Origin: Pseudodonghicola flavimaris
Lineage (GTDB): Bacteria > Pseudomonadota > Alphaproteobacteria > Rhodobacterales > Rhodobacteraceae
Direction: 5' to 3'
Length of the DNA: 64,000 nucleotides
Assembly: GCF_030164425.1 (NCBI RefSeq)
Contig: NZ_JASNJD010000008.1
Coordinates: 124,001-188,000, forward strand
This document shows positions 34,958-43,765 of this stretch, in pieces; the stretch's first letter is position 1, and each line of letters begins with the position of its first letter. The notes below the pieces were generated by a model that saw nothing but the letters and a program-made list of their open reading frames with translations, did no database searches and had not been told where the DNA came from. A program made the position numbers and the translations under genes.

Positions 34958-34975
34958 CTGCCCTAATTGGGGCAG
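34958..34975. promoter_or_regulatory. 18-bp dyad CTGCCC-N6-GGGCAG upstream of the NRPS operon
   Basis: A perfect 6-bp inverted repeat with a TAATTG centre lies about 150 bp before the first gene of the NRPS operon and about 100 bp beyond the 3' end of a LuxR-type gene. Size and symmetry resemble lux-box-like operators; equally it could be a hairpin. The rest of the 268-bp gap shows nothing firm. Confidence 0.35.
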
Positions 34976-35077
34976 TGGGCGCGATAATCTCTCAACTTGG
35001 TGGGAAACGTCCCTTTGTCTTCCCTCTCCCCGAGGCGGGCAGATGCGCGGCGTCAGATGCCGGTCGGTGCTAGCGGC

Positions 35078-35908
35078 TCAGCTCTGGGGCGCCATCAGGT
35101 ATTTCGTGGCGAGCGAGAACAGCTCCGCCTGAGAGGCGATACCCAGCTTTGCATAGGCGTGGTGGCGGTGCACCTTGACGGTCCCCTCCGCCAGTCCGAG
35201 ATAGGCGGCGATCGATGGCGTCGAATGGCCCTGAAGGATCAGTTCCACAACCTCGGCCTCGCGCGGCGACAGGTGCTCCGCCGCGAAGAGGTGCAGACGA
35301 TCCTCGACCGCGCTGTCCGCCTCTGTTTCATCGTGATCGCTACCCCAGTGCCGGATCACGGCGGCGGAGATCAGCGGGGCGGCGGCGTTCAGCCGGTTCC
35401 GGTCCGTGGGGGAGAAGCGAGGATCGCGCAGCGCGCGGGCAAGCGACACCGAAATCCAGGCGTCCGGCCCATCGGGGATCAACAGGCACATCTCATCCGA
35501 GATGCGCAGCTTGCGAAAGAAGGTCCGGTAGTATTCGGAGCGCAGAAAACCCGCCGGGGCGACATCGCTCAGCCGATAGGCGCCGGGCGGGCACCGGTCG
35601 CGCACCGCGGCGATATAGATCGGATCGAGGATATAGGGGCCGGCGGCATAGAACTGCACGGTGATCGCCGCCAGCACGTCATTGAGATCGTGATAGAGGG
35701 AGCCGGGCGGTCCGACGCTCTGATAGCGCGTCACCACCAGAGAGGAGAAGGCGCAGCTCAGGCCCAGCGCGCTGCGAAGGGCCGTGGGGAAGGCCGGGGT
35801 GCCGACCGTGCGCAACAGGCTACCGGCGGCCTCTGCCCAGAGAAGAGGCAGCGCGGCGTCTGTCGGTGGCTCCGGTTCTTGTTCGGGATCGGAGGCGGTG
35901 CGGCCCAT
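35078..35908 (-). CDS. LuxR-family transcriptional regulator
   Basis: A 276-aa regulator with a C-terminal LuxR HTH (from about residue 212: LSPREAEVVELILQGHS, then EGTVKVHRHHAYAKLG). The first 200 residues are an uncharacterised sensor region without the receiver motif of response regulators and without clear acyl-homoserine-lactone-binding residues. Divergent from agmatinase with an 88-bp gap that holds two TATATCC repeats (35910-35916 and 35924-35930), suggesting it regulates agmatinase and itself. It might also act on the NRPS operon downstream. Confidence 0.85.
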   Translation of the reverse strand: MGRTASDPEQEPEPPTDAALPLLWAEAAGSLLRTVGTPAFPTALRSALGLSCAFSSLVVTRYQSVGPPGSLYHDLNDVLAAITVQFYAAGPYILDPIYIAAVRDRCPPGAYRLSDVAPAGFLRSEYYRTFFRKLRISDEMCLLIPDGPDAWISVSLARALRDPRFSPTDRNRLNAAAPLISAAVIRHWGSDHDETEADSAVEDRLHLFAAEHLSPREAEVVELILQGHSTPSIAAYLGLAEGTVKVHRHHAYAKLGIASQAELFSLATKYLMAPQS

Positions 35909-35996
35909 CTATATCCTTGGGTATATATCCATAGCGGAATTTACCTGAACTCCGCTGCCGATCAATCTGTTTGGGACGAGATGAACGGACAAGCAG

Positions 35997-36971
35997 ATGA
36001 CTGAAATATCGAACCTCTATGTTCCCGGCGATCAAGCCTTCCTGCGGCAAAGCGACCGGGGCGTCCATCATGAGGCCAGCTTTGCCGGCGCCCTGAGCTT
36101 CATGCGCCGCCGGTACACCCGCGACCTGACCGGAGTGGATGTGGCGATCATGGGGGTGCCTTTCGACCTTGCGGTTTCGGATCGCTCCGGGACCCGGATG
36201 GGGCCGCGCGCGATCCGGGGGGCCTCTGCCCATATGGCGTGGCAACGGCCCTGGCCCTGGGTGATCGATCCCTATGAGGCGCTGTCCATCGTCGATTACG
36301 GCGATTGCAGCTTCGACAGCGGCCGCCCCGAGGGCGTCCCGGACGAGATCACGGCCGCCGCCGCCGAGGTCGTGCAGACCGGAACCGCGCTGATGTCCTT
36401 CGGCGGGGATCATTTCGTGACCTACCCGTTGCTCAAGGCGCATGTCGCCCGACATGGACCGTTGTCGCTGATCCATTTCGACGCCCATACCGACACCTGG
36501 GCGGACGAGCCTGGGCGGATCGATCACGGCACCATGCTGTGGCACGCCGCCCGCGAGGGGCTGGTTGATCCGTCGCACTCGGTCCAGGTCGGGATCCGCA
36601 CGCATAACGACGACACGCTGGGGTTCAACATCATCGACGCGGTCGAGGTGCATCGGACCGGTCCTGCCGCCGTGGCGGAGAAAATCCGCCAGATCGTCGG
36701 CGCGCGAAAGGCGTATCTGACCTTCGATATCGATGTGCTGGATCCTTCCGCCGCACCCGGCACCGGGACGCCGGTGATCGGCGGGTTGTCGACCTTTCAG
36801 GCGCAGGAGATTCTGCGTTCGATCTCCGGCGTCAACCTCGTCGGCATGGACTTGGTCGAAGTCGCGCCGGCCTACGACCAGTCCGAAATTACCGCGCTTG
36901 CCGCCGCCGCCATCACCAATGACATCCTGTGCCTCTATGCCGCGGCCCATGCGGCGCGGGACGGGGCCTAA
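35997..36971 (+). CDS. speB: Agmatinase / ureohydrolase family
   Basis: A 324-aa binuclear manganese hydrolase that converts agmatine to putrescine and urea, or acts on a related guanidino compound. All metal ligands are visible: GGDH (His139), DAHTD (Asp162, His164, Asp166) and DIDVLD (Asp244, Asp246). Length is normal for the family. Followed after 17 bp by a polyamine-type binding protein, with which it is probably cotranscribed. Paralogues that hydrolyse guanidinobutyrate or guanidinopropionate look similar, so the substrate is not certain. Confidence 0.88.
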   Translation: MTEISNLYVPGDQAFLRQSDRGVHHEASFAGALSFMRRRYTRDLTGVDVAIMGVPFDLAVSDRSGTRMGPRAIRGASAHMAWQRPWPWVIDPYEALSIVDYGDCSFDSGRPEGVPDEITAAAAEVVQTGTALMSFGGDHFVTYPLLKAHVARHGPLSLIHFDAHTDTWADEPGRIDHGTMLWHAAREGLVDPSHSVQVGIRTHNDDTLGFNIIDAVEVHRTGPAAVAEKIRQIVGARKAYLTFDIDVLDPSAAPGTGTPVIGGLSTFQAQEILRSISGVNLVGMDLVEVAPAYDQSEITALAAAAITNDILCLYAAAHAARDGA

Positions 36972-36988
36972 CCAGACCGGAGATTCAT

Positions 36989-38074
36989 ATGACAAATACC
37001 CTGCCATCGTTTGCGTTCGTTGTGGCGAGCCTCGCGGCCTTGCCGGCCAGCGCGGGGGAGCTGAAGATCTACAACTGGGCCGATTACTTCGGTCCCAGCA
37101 CGGTTGCGGATTTCACGGCGGCCACCGGTATTGACGTGAAACTCGATTACTTCGAGTCCAACGATGTGCTGGAAACCAGACTGCTTGCCGGGCAGTCCGG
37201 ATACGATCTCGTGTTTCCGGCCGCCTCAAACGCCGAACGAGAGTTCCGTGCCGGCGCGCTGCTGCCCATCGACGTGGCGAAGCTGACGAACTACGGCAAC
37301 CTCGATCCCGATATCCTGGCGGCGATCGACGCGCTGCCCGGCGGGCGGGAGCTCGGGGTGCCCTATACCTGGGGCACGGTCGGGATCGCCTACAATGCCG
37401 CGATGGTCGAGGACCGGCTGGGCACGGCGGAGATCACCAGCTGGGATGTTCTGTTCCGGCCCGAGAGTGCGGCCAGGCTGGCCGATTGCGGGATCGCGGT
37501 GCTGGATTCCCCGCTGGAGATGATCGCCGTCGCGCTGAACTATCTCGGGAACGATCCCTATTCCGGCGATGCCGACGATATCGCCGCCGCCGGAGAGCTG
37601 CTCCACGGGCTGACCCCCTCGGTGCGGTATTTCTCGAATATCGCGTCGATGAGCGATCTGGCCTCCGGCAATATCTGTGCCGCGATCCTCTACTCCGGGG
37701 ATGCCGGGCTGGCGCAGCTGACCGCCGCCGAGGCCGATAACGGGGTGGATATCCTCTATTCGATCCCGAGCGAAGGCACCGTGATGTGGGTCGATCTCAT
37801 GGCGATCCCGTCGGATGCCGAGAACGTCGCGGCCGCCTACGCCTTCATCGATTACATGTTGCAGCCCGAGGTCGTTGCCGATGTGACGAACACGATCTGG
37901 TACGCCAATGCGAATGCGGCGTCCGTGGCGCATGTGCTGCCCGAAATCCTCGCCGATCCGGGCATCTACCCCGAGGCGGAAACCAAATCGCGGCTGTTCC
38001 CCGACATGAGCCTCCCGGCCCAGACCACGCGGCTGCGCAACCGCGCCTGGACCCGGGCGAAATCCGGCCTCTGA
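36989..38074 (+). CDS. Polyamine-type ABC transporter substrate-binding protein (PotD/PotF-like)
   Basis: A 361-aa periplasmic protein with a Sec signal peptide (residues 1-23, ending ALPASAG). The mature start ELKIYNWADYFGPSTV is the PotF/PotD hallmark, and GVPYTWGTVGIAYN lies in the binding cleft. The ATG at 36989 has GGAGAT upstream; a longer reading starts inside agmatinase. No permease or ATPase is linked, so it may share the Pot transporter at 40805-44842 or work with an unlinked one. Confidence 0.88.
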   Translation: MTNTLPSFAFVVASLAALPASAGELKIYNWADYFGPSTVADFTAATGIDVKLDYFESNDVLETRLLAGQSGYDLVFPAASNAEREFRAGALLPIDVAKLTNYGNLDPDILAAIDALPGGRELGVPYTWGTVGIAYNAAMVEDRLGTAEITSWDVLFRPESAARLADCGIAVLDSPLEMIAVALNYLGNDPYSGDADDIAAAGELLHGLTPSVRYFSNIASMSDLASGNICAAILYSGDAGLAQLTAAEADNGVDILYSIPSEGTVMWVDLMAIPSDAENVAAAYAFIDYMLQPEVVADVTNTIWYANANAASVAHVLPEILADPGIYPEAETKSRLFPDMSLPAQTTRLRNRAWTRAKSGL

Positions 38075-38200
38075 CCCGGCACAGGTGGGCAGGCGCGGTT
38101 TGGCAGGTCGGACCGATCCTTTTGTGGAGCCGTCTTATGGACCCGCGGGTGCCGAGAGGCCGCGCTGGCCGGGGCTGGCAGAAGCCGGGTCCGCCCAAAT

Positions 38201-38231
38201 GAAAACCGGGCCGCCCCGAGGGCGACCCGGT
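38201..38231 (-). terminator. Intrinsic terminator downstream of doxX-like gene
   Basis: An inverted repeat (ACCGGG, C, CGCCC, loop CGA, GGGCG, A, CCCGGT; 38205-38231) forms a stem of 11 pairs with one internal mismatch. Read on the minus strand it is followed by TTTTC ATTT, a typical intrinsic terminator for the gene ending at 38253. It may also stop plus-strand transcription from the binding-protein gene, though without a T-tract on that side. Confidence 0.7.
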
Positions 38232-38252
38232 GAAACTGAAACTCTGAGTGGG

Positions 38253-38675
38253 TCAGGCGAACTGACCGAGTGTGCGGTCGACGATCGGCAGGCGCAGGGC
38301 GAAGGCGCCACGGCCGAGGATCCCGACGGTCACTTGCACCACGGCCCAGAACACCGGGAATTCCCAGCCGCCACCGGCGCTGGCGAAGGCCCAGCCGTTG
38401 CCGGAGTGGGCCCAGGAGGCGCCGAGCAGTACACCGACCAGCGGCAGGGAGATCGGCCGCACGGCCAGGCCGAGGAGGAGCGCGATACCACCGCCGAGTT
38501 CGGCGAGGATGGTCAGGTAGGCGACGAAGCCGGGCAGGCCGAGGCTCTCGAAGAAGGCGACGGTGCCGGGGATGGTGAAGATGAACACTTTCATCAGGCC
38601 ATGGGCGATGAAGAGAATGCCGCTTGCGATGCGCAGAATGAAGGCGGCGTAGTCAGACGAGCTGTAGTCGGTCAT
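38253..38675 (-). CDS. DoxX-family membrane protein
   Basis: A 140-aa protein with four hydrophobic segments. Family features are RIASGILFIAHGLMK near residue 15 and LAELGGGIALLLGLAVR near residue 58. DoxX proteins are small inner-membrane proteins linked to quinone or thiol redox and are often induced by a neighbouring LysR regulator, as here where the two genes are divergent. Specific role unknown. Confidence 0.85.
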   Translation of the reverse strand: MTDYSSSDYAAFILRIASGILFIAHGLMKVFIFTIPGTVAFFESLGLPGFVAYLTILAELGGGIALLLGLAVRPISLPLVGVLLGASWAHSGNGWAFASAGGGWEFPVFWAVVQVTVGILGRGAFALRLPIVDRTLGQFA

Positions 38676-38748
38676 TGTCTTGTCTCCTTGTAGGATGCGT
38701 ACGAGCCGCGAATGAGGAGAAGGTAAAGCTTGTCATTTGAGAACAAAA

Positions 38749-38778
38749 TTGCCAATGTATTCTATTACTATCTACAAA
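38749..38778 (+). promoter_or_regulatory. Candidate sigma-70 promoter for the LysR gene
   Basis: TTGCCA (38749-38754), an 18-bp spacer and TACAAA (38773-38778) lie 22 bp before the proposed TTG start. GAACA (38741) and TGTTC (38780) form an inverted pair around it that could be part of an operator. Confidence 0.3.
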
Positions 38779-38800
38779 ATGTTCTGAATTGGGGCCTGTC

Positions 38801-39697
38801 TTGGACGTTGTCGATCAGCTCAGGGCCTTTGTCGCCACGGCGCAGACAGGGTCTTTCACCGCGGCCGCCGAATATCTCAGGATCTCGAACCGCCTGACTT
38901 CCAAATATGTGGCGGAGCTGGAGCAGCGGCTCGGGGTGCAGCTGTTTCAGCGCACCACGCGCAAGGTCGGCCTCACCCCCGCCGGAGAGGATCTGATGAC
39001 CCGGGCGCCGGCGCTTCTGGATGACCTGGACCATCTGCTGGCCGATGTCTCCCAGGGCTCTCGCGGGCTTACCGGCCTGATCCGGATCTCCGCCCCGGTC
39101 ACCTTTGGCGAGCTTTACCTGGCCGACATGCTCGGCCGTTTCTCCACGCTGCATCCGGGGCTGACCGTCGATCTGCGGCTGGAGGATCGCTACATCGATC
39201 TGGCGACGGACGGGATCGACATCGTTTTTCGCATCGGGGAGACCGACAGGCTGTCGCTGAAGCTGCGCAAGCTGGGCGAGCTGCAGTCCTTTCTGGTCGC
39301 AAGCCCGGACTATCTGGCGCAACACGGCACGCCGCAGACGCCGGAGGAATTGGTGCAGCACACCTGCATCATCGACACCAACCGACGCAACCCCAGCCGC
39401 TGGGAGCTGCGCAGCGAGGACAGGCAGGTCTCCGTCAAGATCGAGGGGCGGTTCTATGTCAATTCGGCGCGGGCCGCCTGTGCCCTGGCTGTCAGCGGCA
39501 TGGGCATCGCCTTTTCGCCACGGTTCTCGGTCAAGGACGAACTTGCCGCCGGCCGTCTGGTGCGCCTGCCGATGCCCTTCGCCGGCGTCAAGGTCCCGAT
39601 CAGCGCCGCCTATCTCGAAAGCCAGATGATGTCGCACAAGACCAGGGCCGTCATCGACTTCGCTGTCGCCGATATCGTGACCGCAGATATTCTCTGA
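38801..39697 (+). CDS. LysR-family transcriptional regulator
   Basis: A 298-aa regulator if translation starts at TTG 38801 (then DVVDQLRAFVATAQTG), which has GGGG upstream and matches the usual LysR N-terminus; an earlier TTG at 38789 is in frame. HTH spans residues about 5-62 (AAAEYLRISNRLTSKYVAELEQRLG). It resembles the DsdC/AaeR-like group with a LysR substrate domain. Divergent from the DoxX gene, its likely target. Confidence 0.87.
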   Translation: MDVVDQLRAFVATAQTGSFTAAAEYLRISNRLTSKYVAELEQRLGVQLFQRTTRKVGLTPAGEDLMTRAPALLDDLDHLLADVSQGSRGLTGLIRISAPVTFGELYLADMLGRFSTLHPGLTVDLRLEDRYIDLATDGIDIVFRIGETDRLSLKLRKLGELQSFLVASPDYLAQHGTPQTPEELVQHTCIIDTNRRNPSRWELRSEDRQVSVKIEGRFYVNSARAACALAVSGMGIAFSPRFSVKDELAAGRLVRLPMPFAGVKVPISAAYLESQMMSHKTRAVIDFAVADIVTADIL

Positions 39698-39727
39698 ACG
39701 GCGCCGCCCTGCCGGAGCCGGCACGGC

Positions 39728-40708
39728 CTAGCGGTAGGTGCGCTCCTCCATCGGTGTTGCCTCGATCGTGGACAACAGCCGCCGCAGCAGGAGCTCCTCC
39801 GCGCGGTTCTTCACTGCCTTCGGGTTCCACACCACATGCACATCGATGGCGGGCAGGTTGTCCAGCGGCGGCACCTGCCACAGCTGGCCGTCGGCGACGT
39901 CGCGGGCGGCGACATGAACCGGCAGCGGGCCGACCCCGAGACCGGCGACGATCATCCGGCGTACCTCTTCCAGATGGCTTGAGAGGCCGGTGATCCGCTG
40001 ACCCAGCTCCGCCTCCGCCCGCATCATCGTCACCGGTTTGAGAACGTCATGCAGCCGGTCGGTCTCAAAACTGACAGAGCTGTGACCGGCGAGATCGGCG
40101 CGGGTCAGATCGGTGCGGCCGAACAACGGATGGCTGGGGCCACAGAACAGACCGAAGAATTCGCGATAGAGCCGCGCGTAGGACAGCGACGGCTGGCGTT
40201 CCCTGACCAGGCAGACCGCGAAGGAGGCACGTTTGGAGGCGACCTCGGCAATCGCATCGGCGCTCGACAAGACCTCGATCGCCAGGGTGGCGCGGGGATG
40301 GTCGACGTGGAATTCGGACAGGACACGGTCAAAAATCGGGCAGACGACATGAGAGGCCACGGTCACCCGCACATGACCCTGCACGTAGTCGGTCATATCC
40401 CGCAGCAGGGTCGACAGCCGCAGGACCGATCCGTTGATCTCCAGCGCTTCGCGATAGAGAAGCTGGCCCGCATCGGTCAGCGCATATTGCCCAGGCGAGC
40501 GGTCTATCAGCTTCCGGCCGACACGATCTTCAAGCCTTTTCAATGCGGTAGAAACAGATGGCTGCTTCAGGCTCAGGCGATCTGCGGCCTCGGTGATCGA
40601 ATGGCTTTCAGCCAGAACGACAAACGTGCGCAGCAGATTCCAGTCCAGCGTGCGCGCCATGCGCTCCGGCTCATACTGCGGATCTTCGGGCGGAATGCGA
40701 GTCGTCAT
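39728..40708 (-). CDS. LysR-family transcriptional regulator of the polyamine operon
   Basis: A 326-aa regulator with HTH at about residues 20-80 (NLLRTFVVLAESHSITEAADRLSLK is the helix region). An N-terminal extension of about 20 residues precedes the domain. The ATG at 40708 is preferred over the TTG at 40720. Divergent from the transport and catabolism operon starting at 40805; the 96-bp gap is AT-rich with repeated TTCAT elements that could be its binding site. Confidence 0.87.
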   Translation of the reverse strand: MTTRIPPEDPQYEPERMARTLDWNLLRTFVVLAESHSITEAADRLSLKQPSVSTALKRLEDRVGRKLIDRSPGQYALTDAGQLLYREALEINGSVLRLSTLLRDMTDYVQGHVRVTVASHVVCPIFDRVLSEFHVDHPRATLAIEVLSSADAIAEVASKRASFAVCLVRERQPSLSYARLYREFFGLFCGPSHPLFGRTDLTRADLAGHSSVSFETDRLHDVLKPVTMMRAEAELGQRITGLSSHLEEVRRMIVAGLGVGPLPVHVAARDVADGQLWQVPPLDNLPAIDVHVVWNPKAVKNRAEELLLRRLLSTIEATPMEERTYR

Positions 40709-40804
40709 AGTTTGTGTCAATATTCATGATTTTCATTATCTATTTGATCTATGATCCGGGCTCTTCGCAAGGTCCTATCGACCCTCAACGCAATAAGGCG
40801 CCCG

Positions 40805-41671
40805 ATGTCCGTAGAAGCCCGCGAAAAACGCCAGCCCTGGATCCTGCTCAGCCCGGCGCTGACAGCTGTCATTCTGCTGCTCTTCGTGCCGCTGCTGTTC
40901 ATCGTCGTCTACAGCTTCTGGCTGCGCACCGCGACCGGCGCCGATGTGGCGGGCTTTCACCTCGACAACTGGCAGGAGGCGCTGACCGACCGATTCTATC
41001 GCGATATCCTGCTCGGCACCCTCAGGATCGCGGCGATCACCACGTTGGTCTGCGCGCTGATGGGCTATCCGGCGGCCTATTTCATCGCCCGCTCCGGCGG
41101 CAACAAGGCGATCCTGCTGCTGCTGCTGATGCTGCCGTTCTGGATCAGCTATATCATCCGCACGATGAGCTGGATCAACATCCTCGGGGTGTCCGGAGCG
41201 CTGAACAGTTTCCTGCTCTGGACCGGGGTGATCTCCGAACCGGTGCAGATGCTCTATAACCAGACCACGGTGATCCTCGGGCTGGTGCATTTCCTGCTGC
41301 CCTTCATGGTGCTGAACGTCTTTGTCAGTCTCGACGGTATCGATACCAATCTGGAAGACGCGGCCAATTCTCTCGGCGCGACGCGGTGGCAATCCTTCGT
41401 GCAGGTGACGCTGCCGCTGTCGCTGCCCGGGCTGGCCGCCGGCGGGCTGCTGTGTTTCGTGCTGGCGGCGGGGACCTATATCACGCCGCTGGTGCTGGGC
41501 GGGCCGCGCGATGCGATGTTCGCCAATCTGGTGTTCGAGGCGATCATCACCCAGCTGAACTGGCCGCTCGGCTCGGCGCTCAGCCTGATGCTGCTGGCGG
41601 TGCTGGGCCTGCTGGTGGCGATCTACAACCGATATCTGGGTATGGCCCAGCTGATGAAGGGGCTGGGCTGA
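40805..41671 (+). CDS. Polyamine-type ABC transporter permease, PotB-like
   Basis: A 288-aa permease with six hydrophobic segments. The EAA loop is EDAANSLGATRWQSFVQVTLPLSLPG, typical of the PotB/PotH group. The ATG at 40805 is preceded by AAGG, and an earlier ATG at 40751 lies in the promoter region. First gene of the operon; its stop overlaps the next ATG (TGATG). Confidence 0.88.
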   Translation: MSVEAREKRQPWILLSPALTAVILLLFVPLLFIVVYSFWLRTATGADVAGFHLDNWQEALTDRFYRDILLGTLRIAAITTLVCALMGYPAAYFIARSGGNKAILLLLLMLPFWISYIIRTMSWINILGVSGALNSFLLWTGVISEPVQMLYNQTTVILGLVHFLLPFMVLNVFVSLDGIDTNLEDAANSLGATRWQSFVQVTLPLSLPGLAAGGLLCFVLAAGTYITPLVLGGPRDAMFANLVFEAIITQLNWPLGSALSLMLLAVLGLLVAIYNRYLGMAQLMKGLG

Positions 41672-42471
41672 TGGAGCGCGTCGGAATGGGCTGGCAACTG
41701 ATCCGGGGCTGGGCCGTGCTGGTCTATCTCTTCATGTTCCTGCCGGTGGCGGTGGTGGTGCTGCTCAGCTTCAACGCCTCTGAGTTCGGCAGCTTCCCGA
41801 TGTCGGGCTTTTCCTTCCGCTGGTTCGTCGAGCTGGCGCAGAACGACGCCATTCTGCGCGCCTTCCGCACCTCTATCGGTCTGGGGCTGATGACGGCGGT
41901 GATCTCGACCACGCTGGGGGTTCTGGCCAGCCTGGCGCTGGTGCGCTACCGGGTGCCCGGCGCCAACGCGATCTCGACGCTGTTGATCGCGCCGATCCTG
42001 GTGCCTGAGGTGGTGCTGGCGGTGGCGCTGCTGCTGTTTCTGAACTTTCTCGGCATCAACAAGAGCTTCGGGCTCCTGCTCTTCGGTCATGTCATCTTCA
42101 CCTTGCCCTTCGTCATCCTGGTGGTGCAGGCGCGGCTGGTGTCGATCCGTCGCGATGTCGAGGAGGCGGCGATGAGCCTTGGCGCCAGCCCGATCCAGAC
42201 CTTCTTTCAGGTCACCCTGCCGCTGATGCTTCCGGCGGTGTTGGCCGGTGGGCTCTTCGCCTTCACCATCAGTTTCGACGACATCACCGGTACCCTGTTC
42301 TGGAAGCCCGGCGGGGTGGAGACGGTGCCGACCCAGATCTTCGCCATGCTGCGCAATTCCATCAGTCCCGAGATCAACGCGCTCGGCACCGTGATGATCG
42401 TCATGACCGTGGGGCTGCCGCTGCTCGGCGCGGCGATCGCCCGGCGCATTTCCCGAAAGAGCGGCGCCTAG
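41671..42471 (+). CDS. Polyamine-type ABC transporter permease, PotC-like
   Basis: A 266-aa permease with the typical PotC/PotI features FNASEFGSFPMSGFSFRWF near residue 34 and the EAA loop EEAAMSLGASPIQTFFQVTLPLMLPA. Six hydrophobic segments. Coupled to the PotB-like gene, with which it makes the channel. Confidence 0.88.
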   Translation: MERVGMGWQLIRGWAVLVYLFMFLPVAVVVLLSFNASEFGSFPMSGFSFRWFVELAQNDAILRAFRTSIGLGLMTAVISTTLGVLASLALVRYRVPGANAISTLLIAPILVPEVVLAVALLLFLNFLGINKSFGLLLFGHVIFTLPFVILVVQARLVSIRRDVEEAAMSLGASPIQTFFQVTLPLMLPAVLAGGLFAFTISFDDITGTLFWKPGGVETVPTQIFAMLRNSISPEINALGTVMIVMTVGLPLLGAAIARRISRKSGA

Positions 42472-42513
42472 AACCGCCCAGACACATATGAACATCCGAC
42501 AAGGAGAGAACGA

Positions 42514-43665
42514 ATGACGCGAAAAATCGACAATACCACCCGCTACGAACGGCTGCGCGACCGCTACATGAACGGCGATCTCGACCGGCGCAGCTTTCTG
42601 GGGCTGATCGGTGCCGCCGGGCTGGCCTATGGCGTCCAGACCCCCTTCGCCCGCGAGGCGATGGCCGCGACGCAGCAGGTCCGCTTCGATGGCTGGGGCG
42701 GCGTGGTGTCCGAGGCCTTCCGCAAGCACGCCTTCGATCCCTATACTGCCAAGACCGGCATCAAGGTGGTCGACGGCACCTTCGGTGGCGGCGACGAATA
42801 CCTCAGCCGCGTCAAGGCCAGCCAGCCTGGCGAATACAACATCGCCCATCTCTCCGGCGTGTTCGACTATGCCCGCTACGCCAATCTCGGCTTCGCCTCG
42901 GAGCTGAACGAGGCGAATATCCCCAACCTCGAATTTGTCATCCCCAAGCTGATCGACGTCTATCGCCCGATCACCGGCGGCAAGATCTCCTGCGTGCCCT
43001 ATGACTACGGCACCACCGGCATCGCCTATAACCGCAAGCATATCTCGGACGAAGAGGCCAAGCAGAAGGGCGCCAAGCTGCTCATCGACGCCGCCTACAA
43101 GGGCAAGATCGCTGGCTGGAGCGACTGGCGCACCCGCATCTGGTACGGCGCGCTGCAGACCGGTCAAGACCCGAACGCCGCCACGGATATGGACGCGGTC
43201 TGGGAGGCGGTCCGCACCCACCGCGATCTGTCGCTGAAGTACTGGACCTCGGGCGCCGAGCTGATGAGCCTGCTGGCGGAAGAGGAAATCTATGCGACCG
43301 AGGCCTGGTCGGGCCGCATCTACACGCTGCAGGAACAGGGCCACGACATCGGCTATATCGATCCGCCGAACGGCTTCGGCTGGCAGGAATGCCTCTTCGT
43401 GCTGAAGGGCTCGCCGATGGAGGCCTGCGAGGAGCTGCTGAATTTCATGCTGGCGCCGGAAACCTCGATCGCGGTGGCCGAGGGGCAGAATTATCCTCCC
43501 GCGCTCGACCCCTCCAAGGTCGATCTGCGCCAGAAGATCCCGACCCTGCCGGCCTTCGATCCGAGCGGGACGCTGTCGGGGCTGACCTTTGCCGACCCGG
43601 GCTATTGGAACAGCCACGAAGCCGAGTGGTCGAAGACCTTCGGCCGGGTTCAGAAAGGCTATTGA
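42514..43665 (+). CDS. ABC transporter substrate-binding protein, PotD-like
   Basis: A 383-aa periplasmic receptor. The leader contains a Tat-type motif (DRRSFLGL, about residues 25-32) then a hydrophobic stretch ending REAMAAT. The binding-protein fold is visible in VPYDYGTTGIAYNRK and TEAWSGRIYTLQEQGHDIGYIDPPNGFGWQE. Dedicated receptor of this operon's transporter; the ligand is polyamine-like by family but not proven. Confidence 0.88.
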   Translation: MTRKIDNTTRYERLRDRYMNGDLDRRSFLGLIGAAGLAYGVQTPFAREAMAATQQVRFDGWGGVVSEAFRKHAFDPYTAKTGIKVVDGTFGGGDEYLSRVKASQPGEYNIAHLSGVFDYARYANLGFASELNEANIPNLEFVIPKLIDVYRPITGGKISCVPYDYGTTGIAYNRKHISDEEAKQKGAKLLIDAAYKGKIAGWSDWRTRIWYGALQTGQDPNAATDMDAVWEAVRTHRDLSLKYWTSGAELMSLLAEEEIYATEAWSGRIYTLQEQGHDIGYIDPPNGFGWQECLFVLKGSPMEACEELLNFMLAPETSIAVAEGQNYPPALDPSKVDLRQKIPTLPAFDPSGTLSGLTFADPGYWNSHEAEWSKTFGRVQKGY

Positions 43666-43674
43666 GCCGGTCGC

Positions 43675-43695
43675 GCCCCGGGCCTGTCCCGGGGC
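43675..43695 (+). other. Strong intra-operon hairpin between binding protein and ATPase genes
   Basis: GCCCCGGG (43675-43682), a 5-nt loop, then CCCGGGGC (43688-43695) gives an 8-bp all-GC stem directly after the binding-protein stop. A second hairpin GGGCC-GCAA-GGCCC lies at 43737-43750 near the next ribosome site. Without T-tracts these probably stabilise the upstream message or reduce downstream expression. Confidence 0.55.
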
Positions 43696-43765
43696 CGCCA
43701 GGACAGCGAGAGCGCCCGGAGACGATCCGGGGCAAGGGGCCGCAAGGCCCGACCAAGGACACGCC

